Source: Salvia splendens (taxonomy: Eukaryota; Streptophyta; Magnoliopsida; Lamiales; Lamiaceae). From it: a DNA stretch of 64,000 nt. Made by a program: the position numbers and the translations under genes. Where the stretch lies: the NCBI RefSeq assembly GCF_004379255.2, contig NC_056041.1, forward strand, positions 19,437,559-19,501,558. The letters are read 5' to 3'. The notes under the pieces were generated by a model. It worked only from the letters and a program-made list of their open reading frames with translations, did no database searches and was not told the DNA's origin. Shown here in pieces: positions 57,785 through 64,000 of the stretch. The stretch's first letter is position 1. The number at the start of each line of letters is the position of its first letter.

Positions 57785-59500
57785 GCTCATTTTATCATTT
57801 TATCAGTCAGTCAAAAGTATCATTTTATCAACTCAGAGTATCATTCTATCCAGGAAAACTATCATTCTATGCAATAAACCTAACATATATCATTTTATCA
57901 GTCAGTCAAAACTATCATTTTATCAACTCAGAGTCTCATTCTATCCGGCAAAACTATCATTTTATCAGTTTTATGTCATTTTGTCACGTTAAAGTATCAT
58001 TTTATCAGCTTATATGCAATTTCTTCAGCTAAACTATCATTTTTATAAGGTTATTGTCATTTTATCCGCTTAGATTATCATTTTATCTAGGGCTGGCAAA
58101 TCATGCGGATTGGGTCGTTATCGGGTCAACCTGATAATGACCCAACCCAATAAGGCCTAACCTGAACCCGACCTGTTAAGGAAACTGTAAATCCGAACAC
58201 GAACCCGACCTGCTACCTTCAAATCCGAACACGACCCGCACCCGACACGAACCCGTTATCGACACGATATAATATGGGTTGACACGACACGATAACAACC
58301 CGAACCTGATATTACACGATTAAAACCTAATATTACACGATTAAACCTTAATTTTTAACCTAATTTACACAATTAAAATTCATTTTATACTATTTAAACC
58401 TAATTTATAAGAAATTAAAAAATTAAAGTAATATATATTTTTATAAATAATAATAAAAATAATAATATTATTTCTTAATGGGTTACCCGCATCCGACCCG
58501 CATCCGACCCGAACCCAACCCGAAATTATCGAGTTCTTAATGGGTCAACCCGATAAGGACACGGATCCAATAAGACTTGACCCCAACCCAATAATTTCGT
58601 GCGGATTCGTGTCAGATTATCGTGTCGTGTCGAAAATTGCCAGCCCTAATTTTATCAGGTAAAAGTATCATTTTATTAAACAAAAATGTCATTTTATACA
58701 CCAAAAATACCTATCATTCTATCGGCTGAAAGTATCATTCTACCTGGCAAAACTATCATTCTATCGGCTGAAAGTATCATTTTATCAACTCAGAGTATCA
58801 TTCTATCCGGAAAAACTATCATTTTTATAAGGTTTCTGTAATTTTATCCGCTTAGATTATCATTTTATCAGGTAAAATATCATTTTATTAAACAAAAATG
58901 TCATTTTATACACCAAAAATACCTATCATTCTATCGGCTGAAAGTGTCATTCTACCCGGCAAAACTATCATTCTATCGGCTGAAAGTATCATTCTATCCG
59001 GCAAAACTATCATTTTATGCAGTAAACCTAACATTTATAAGCTAAAAGTATCATTTTATCAACTCAAAGTATCATTCTATCCTGCAAAACTATCATTCTA
59101 TGCAATAAACCTATCATTTTATCATTTTATCAGTCGGTCAAAAGTATCATTTTATCAACTCAGAGTATCATTCTATCCGGCAAAACTATCATTCTATGAA
59201 ATAAACCTATCATTTTATCATTTTATCATTTTATCAGTCGGTCAAAAGTATCATTTTATCAACTCAGAGTATCATTCTATCCGGCAAAACAATCATTCTA
59301 TGCAATAAACCTATCATTTTATCCGTCAGTCAAAAGTGTCATTTTATCAACTCAGAGTATCATTCTATCCGGCAAAACTATCATTCTATGCAATAAACCT
59401 ATCATTTTATCATTCAGTTAAAAGTATCATTTTATCAACTCAGAGTATCATTCTATCCGGCAAAACTATCATTCTATGCAATAAACCTACCATTTTATCA
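57785..59500. repeat. minisatellite of TATCATTTTATC/TATCATTCTATCC words
   Basis: Higher-order unit about 90-100 bp: ATCATTTTATCAACTCAGAG, TATCATTCTATCCGGCAAAAC, TATCATTCTATGCAATAAACC, TATCATTTTATCAGTCGGTC. The + strand reads as a repetitive SFYQLRVSFYPAKLSFYAIN-type peptide, which is not taken as a protein. Confidence 0.88.
58088..58648. mobile_element. hAT-type MITE inside the minisatellite
   Basis: 561 bp with inverted ends TAGGGCTGGCAA / TTGCCAGCCCTA and a perfect 8-bp TSD ATTTTATC (58080-58087, 58649-58656). GACCCGAACCCG-rich subterminal blocks, as in the MITE at 19952. Confidence 0.93.
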
Positions 59501-59830
59501 TTTTACGTGATATTTGGCGAAATTCAGAAATTAAATGAGGGAAATGACAGTTTTACCCCCGCGCTTTTTTTTATGAAGTAAATCTAAGTTTGAATATCAA
59601 AACTATCATTCTATGGAATAAACCTATCATTTTATTATTTTATTATTTTATTATTTTACGTGATATTTGGCAAAATTCAGAAATTAAATGAGAGAAATGA
59701 CAGTTTTACCCCGTGCTTTTTTTTTATGAAGTAAATCTACGTTTGAATCTCAACCGCATGATTAGAAATATGTGTAGTCCAGATTTGGTTATAGGGTTAT
59801 TACGATATTTAGGGGTTATAATCTGATCAC

Positions 59831-59832
<2 letters not shown>

Positions 59833-59869
<37 letters not shown>
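59833..59869. repeat. (TA)n tract 3
   Basis: About 18 TA units between beta and alpha copy 2. Confidence 0.95.
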
Positions 59870-59873
<4 letters not shown>

Positions 59874-60153
59874 TTTGATCCATGCAAAACCATTCTTAAT
59901 ACAAAAATGCAGAACCAAGCATACAAAAGTCATTTTTAGGTCATTGTAAGCTTATTTTTACGTCATTATAGTAAGAATGACATGAAATGATCTTAACATG
60001 ACCTCAAACCCAAAGTTTATAATATGACCTAAAACTGCTTTACAATGACCCTCCGTGTTTTTGTTTAATTATTGACCATTGGATTGTCAAATCTCATGGT
60101 CAGGATTTGGTCTTGATTTTGTATTGAGATCAAGTTTTGTATTGATCATTTTC
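59870..60153. mobile_element. (TA)n-flanked element alpha, copy 2 (284 bp)
   Basis: GGGTTTTGATCCATGCAAAAC ... TGATCATTTTCC between TA tracts; the same family and orientation as copy 1. Confidence 0.78.
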
Positions 60154-60179
60154 CTATATATATATATATATATATATAT
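60154..60179. repeat. (TA)n tract 4
   Basis: About 13 TA units. Confidence 0.95.
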
Positions 60180-61628
60180 GATTGTATTCAATGTCGAACT
60201 AATTTTAAAGACCGAACTAGAGAACAAATCTCATTCACCCCTTATTTTAATCTAACGGTTATTTCATTATCAATTAAATCTAATTTTTTTTATTTAATTA
60301 AACTTGCAAAAGGGTTGTTTAGGAACTCTAAAATTGTAGCGGTTATTTGGTTACCTTAATTCATGCAACTTAATCATGGAAAATATATCAGCATCTTTTT
60401 TTTTGTGATTCACAATTTTTTTGAAATTGAATCTGTTAATATACTCAATCTCAATCTTCAATCAATTCCATTCAATCACAATCTTCAACTATCGTCTCTA
60501 CTTGTTCTTTTTATTTGTTATACTTTGATTTGGTTGTATGGATTCTTCAGGCACTGTCTCGAGGTCAGTCTCGGGTTGAAATTCACCCGCAACTCGGCCC
60601 CAATGTATTGTGCCACCGCCGCCACTGCTATAATGTCGTCGTTCAATCACTTCATCTTATAATTACTGTACTTCATCTTATAATGAAATAACTTCATCCG
60701 AGAAATGGAAACATGTCGGTTAAATGAATCAAATTTTAATAGTCCAAAACAAATAACTTCATCTTATGATATAATTTCTTCATCTTTTTAAGAAATGACT
60801 TCATCTTATAATGTAATTAATTCACGGTATATAGTTAAAATGAACCATCAAATAAATCGAAACTCAAATCTTGAAAATCAACTCTCCACAAAATACACTA
60901 AAAATGAATCGAAATTAGAAATTAAGGTATGCAATCACTTCATGTGGTGAGTTGAATTTCAAGATTTTGAGTATCGATTTGTTTGATGGTTCATTTTAAC
61001 TATATACCGTGAATTAATTACATTATAAGATGAAGTCATTTCGTAAACAGATGAAGAAATTATATCATAAGATGAAGTTATTTGTTTTGGACTGTTAAAA
61101 TTTGGTTCATTTAACCGACATGTTTCCATTTCTCGGATGAAGTTATTTCATTATAAGATGAAGTACAGTAATTATAAGATGAAGTGATTGCACGGCTAAA
61201 GTCAAAAAGGGCTAATATTAATATTCAAGTTTAATATAGACATTTTATCGAACAGTTTATGTCCCCATGGTAATGTTTGTCGATAGAATCACAAAATTAC
61301 TCAGTAGATAATTAGAATTCATATAATTTTTAATTGGTGTTTGATTCCAAACAAAATCTTGAAACAGATTTGAAATCAAACTAAATAAACTATCACGTGC
61401 GTGAAATCAAACTAAATAAACTATCCATTGATTTACTCTAAATTCATTTTTACCCAATTACACTCATTTACAGAATGACTAAGATGCCCTTTGGCTGAAC
61501 AATTTAATTCACAGGATGAATTACGAATTTAAGATGTAGGAGCTCTAATCTCAACCACTAAATTAAAATCCATTGGCTAAAATTTAGTCTCTAGTTCTAC
61601 ACTAATAATGTGTTGTGGGAATAAGGGG

Positions 61629-61631
<3 letters not shown>
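60180..61631. mobile_element. (TA)n-flanked element gamma-1 with long hairpin
   Basis: 1452 bp. Its left ~55 bp (TTCAATGTCGAACTAATTTT, then AAAGACCGAACTAGAGA) nearly match the left end of the next element at 61681. The right end carries a related inverted AACTAGAGACTAAATTTTAG phrase. It contains a 241-bp inverted repeat. No coding region. Confidence 0.7.
60644..61190. repeat. near-perfect inverted repeat: 241-bp arms, 64-nt loop
   Basis: Arms 60644-60884 and 60949-61190 differ at about eight positions by eye (about 97% identity). Arms are rich in ACTTCATCTTATAAT words. A transcript would fold into a long double-stranded RNA, like natural hairpin RNA loci that feed DICER-LIKE enzymes; expression is unknown. 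Confidence 0.93.

Positions 61632-61680
<49 letters not shown>
61632..61680. repeat. (TA)n tract 5
   Basis: About 24 TA units. Confidence 0.95.
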
Positions 61681-61683
<3 letters not shown>

Positions 61684-62424
61684 GTGATCAATGTCGAACC
61701 AATTTTAAAGACCGAACTAGAGACCAAATCTGGGCCATTAGATCTAATTTTTTTATGAGATGTGTTGTTGTGTAAATTTTTCGGTCTTCATTACAAGCAC
61801 ATTTTACTTCATTGTATAGGTTTATTACTTCATTCCGTACGTAATACCTTGAAACTACAACATGTTTTTACTTTCTTCCAGTAGGTTTTGAAATGATTCA
61901 ACATATGTTTCATTTGAATTCATTGACCTGAGTTTTTACTTTATTTACATTAAAAAATGCAATTTAGTCAAGTGCATTTATTACTTCATTCAGAAACGTT
62001 ATTACTTCATTGGATAAGGTTTTTACTTCATTCCAGTAGGACTTCAAATGCTTCTACACATACTTCATTCCAATAATTTATTACATCATTCCATGTGTTT
62101 ATTACACCATATCAGCGTTGTGGCGGTGGTGATAGATATTGTAGAGAGAAAGAACGGCACGCGACGGCGAAACCGCATTTACGTACTGGAATGAAGTAAT
62201 AATCCTACTGGAATGAATTAAAAACCTACTGGAATGAAGTTAAATCTTCGTAACATGTTAGTATGACTTATTTACATTCGGATGAATTAAAATAGGCCCG
62301 TGATGAAGGCGAAAATAATTGATAAATTTGTGTCTCTCATCCATAAAAAACTAGATCCAAAAACCCTAATTTGGTATGGTTCGGTGGTTCGGTCTTTAAG
62401 AGTGGATTTGTGAATAATGGGACT
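61681..62424. mobile_element. (TA)n-flanked element gamma-2 (744 bp)
   Basis: Begins GTTGTGATCAATGTCGAACC with CTTTAAAGACCGAAC-like words at both ends in inverted orientation (the right end contains GTTCGGTCTTTAAG). The interior repeats TTACTTCATTCCAGTAGG and its complement CCTACTGGAATGAAG. TA tracts lie on both sides. Non-coding. Confidence 0.72.
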
Positions 62425-62425
62425 C

Positions 62426-62458
<33 letters not shown>
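62425..62458. repeat. (TA)n tract 6
   Basis: TA repeats with one GTATATATGT interruption. Followed by GGTTGCGTTAAAGATAGAACC, which looks like the left end of a further related element whose right end was not found. Confidence 0.85.
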
Positions 62459-63002
62459 GTGGTTGCGTTAAAGATAGAACCATTCTTAAGTGTAGAACCT
62501 AGAACTCTACATATTTTATTCATTGGATGAGGAAAAAATGACGGTCAAGATTAAAAATCATACATATTAGACTATGTTTTCACGACATTCCGGACTCAAC
62601 ATGTGAAAAAACTCACATGTTGATGGAAGAATGAATGAAACGAAGATATGTGTCAATTTACTACAATTTTTAAAGATAAAAGTTAAACAGCTTCATTTAA
62701 AATGTGTAATACGAAGACTAGTGTAAGGTTTATTTATTGTGTAGAAGAATACATATGTTGTCAATAAACTGAGTACAATATTGTACGAAAAAAATAAATT
62801 TATTGTGTAGAAGAATACATATGTTGTCAATAAACTGAGTACAATATTGTACGAAAAAAATAAATCGAACACAAGCACCAAGAAACAAATATGAGATGGA
62901 TTACCTACAGCATTACTTTGTAGTGAATACATCTTAATATATAACTAGAACGAAATTTGGGGATACAGCGGTACCCCTTGTTCCAATGTGGCTCCGCCTC
63001 TG
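62459..63002. other. possible further element of the TA-flanked group; no gene
   Basis: Starts with an AAAGATAGAACCATTC phrase like the other TA-flanked ends. A 69-bp segment (ATTTATTGTGTAGAAGAATACATATGTTG...) is tandemly duplicated at about 62730-62865. Confidence 0.45.
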
Positions 63003-63135
63003 AGTGTGTGTAGTGTGTGAGATATGTGTAGTGTGTGTAATTTGTGAAGTGTGTATAGTGTGTGAAATGTGTGTAGTGTGTAGTGCTTGTAGTGTGTGAA
63101 ATGTGTGAAGTGTGTGTAGTGTGTGAAGTGTGTGT
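63003..63135. repeat. GTGTGTAGTGTGTGAAATG minisatellite
   Basis: G/T-rich irregular repeats, complementary to the array at 56446-56690. Confidence 0.82.
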
Positions 63136-64000
63136 GTGGATTTTTCAATTACTAAAAATTTTAAAATTTTAATTTTATTATAAAATTGTGATGATATTAA
63201 ATTTAAATATAATATAAAATAATATTTATATAATTTTGTTAAAATTTAAAATAAGAAGAAAGGAATATGAAATGGAATGGAATGACATTCCTACTTCCAT
63301 TCCATTCTTTTGCTTGGTAATTTTTTTTTTTTAGGAATCACCATTCCTTTTTTAATAATCGTTCCATTCTACATGGGAATAGCCATTCCATCTTGAGCAA
63401 ATGCAAACTCAATATTTGACGATTTGAATTGTCTTATCAATCATACTTTATCACTTAAACAACACACTTTTGTAAGAATAAAATTTGGTGAATTGGTCAG
63501 GGACGGATGTACATTTGTTCCACAAGGGGCAAATGCCCCTCCTCAAAAAAAATTCATTTGTGCTATTTTGAGCATTATTTGTACATTTTTTTGAAATACT
63601 TTTATATATGCCCCTTCTCAAATCCTTAAAATACCTTTATCTATATTTTTGCCCCAGGTATATAAAATTTCTGGGTCCGTTTGGACCAAATATCTGTTAG
63701 TTCAAACTGTATAGGTTCAACTCAATATCTAATCTCGCCCTCCCAAGAAAATGGGCATGTATAATTAGTACATTTAATTGCGTAAATTTCATATCAATCC
63801 AATAATTAATCAATGTCGGACCAAGACGAATTAAATATACTCCATATAGCAACCAGTCATAGCTGAGAATGAGTCTAAGTTTTTGCTAATCAACATTTGA
63901 GTTAAAATTTGTTTAACCTGTGCAGTGTTTCTTTAAGAGTAGTGATTTAGAGACATAATGTCTCTATGACATAATGCCCCTATGTCACTTTGCCATAACC
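63136..64000. other. AT-rich DNA with GGAATGG foldback; no gene
   Basis: GGAATGG/CCATTCC blocks at about 63255-63400 mirror those at 56241-56445. A GGACGGATGTACATTTGTTCC ... GCCCC segment near 63500-63660 resembles decayed repeat ends. Short ACATAATGTCTCTATG repeats lie near 63953-63990. Confidence 0.5.

Larger units (their letters stand above)
57592..59832. mobile_element. (TA)n-flanked element beta with long TIRs and internal minisatellite
   Basis: 2241 bp. The left (57592 to about 57780) and right (about 59650-59832) ends are inverted copies; both include ATAACCCTATAACCAAATCTGG and TTACTTCATAAAAAAAAGC. The core is a minisatellite (about 57785-59500), interrupted by a hAT MITE. Both outer edges abut (TA)n. 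A second copy of the right subterminal segment lies at about 59500-59600. Confidence 0.75.

Noticed and set aside
57785..59500. CRISPR-like array
   Set aside because: Units are contiguous and diverged, without unique spacers, in a eukaryotic nuclear context.
57736..59581. Repetitive SFYQLRVSFYPAKLSFYAIN-type proteins
   Set aside because: They arise from a minisatellite whose unit happens to lack stops in one frame; there is no start context, domain or codon bias.
60363..60662. 99-codon frame with a hydrophobic stretch
   Set aside because: Overlaps the gamma-1 element and the start of its hairpin arm; no recognised family.

Overview
This is nuclear DNA from a dicot plant. The genes have plant intron structure, and the protein families are land-plant specific: class IV HD-Zip, PORR organelle RNA-binding, CCB2 chloroplast cytochrome b6 assembly factor, and TFL1/CEN-type PEBP. 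Protein flavour and repeat types suggest Lamiales, perhaps a Salvia-like genome; that is inference and needs a database search. Most of the window is transposable elements, many nested, and several can be bounded to the base by their target-site duplications (TSDs).

Layout. 1-3944: end of a Ty1/copia element with one long ORF and a 3' LTR. 3945-8905: AT-rich intergenic DNA with a Stowaway MITE. 8906-12216: apparently intact nine-exon HD-Zip IV gene (ANL2/HDG type, 791 aa). 12.6-13.0 kb: tandem and palindromic repeats. 13.5-17.4 kb: decayed MULE-like block with a FAR1-like transposase fragment and an opposing Ulp1/mobile-domain-type gene. 17.6-24.5 kb: PIF/Harbinger cluster of element A (transposase only, splitting a tRNA-Val-like sequence), C (ORF1 only, carrying a hAT MITE) and B (deletion derivative).

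24662-34181: a PORR gene split by an 8.2-kb copia element with TSD CCGGA; the copia is itself split by a 3.0-kb solo LTR with TSD AAGAT. 34712-36414: CCB2-like gene with a frameshift in its last recognised exon. 37490-38266: intact minus-strand TFL1/CEN gene with the repressor-type residues. 39966-43213: Harbinger element D, its ORF1 interrupted by a 1.44-kb solo LTR. 44725-50045: a Mutator-like element (TSD TTAATAAAA) holding an HD-Zip I gene fragment, a small copia-like element and, inside that element's LTR, Harbinger E. 51272-55847: minus-strand copia lacking its RT core. 56.2-63.4 kb: a run of elements that each abut (TA)n tracts, including one with a 241-bp near-perfect hairpin and one built on a minisatellite, with CACACTACA-type arrays on both sides.

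Functional host genes are probably limited to the HD-Zip IV and TFL1/CEN genes, and perhaps CCB2. The PORR gene is broken here. The window is most useful as a dated, base-resolved record of nested insertions. Exon positions were inferred by eye from splice consensus and family similarity; identities and functions rest on recognition, not on a search.
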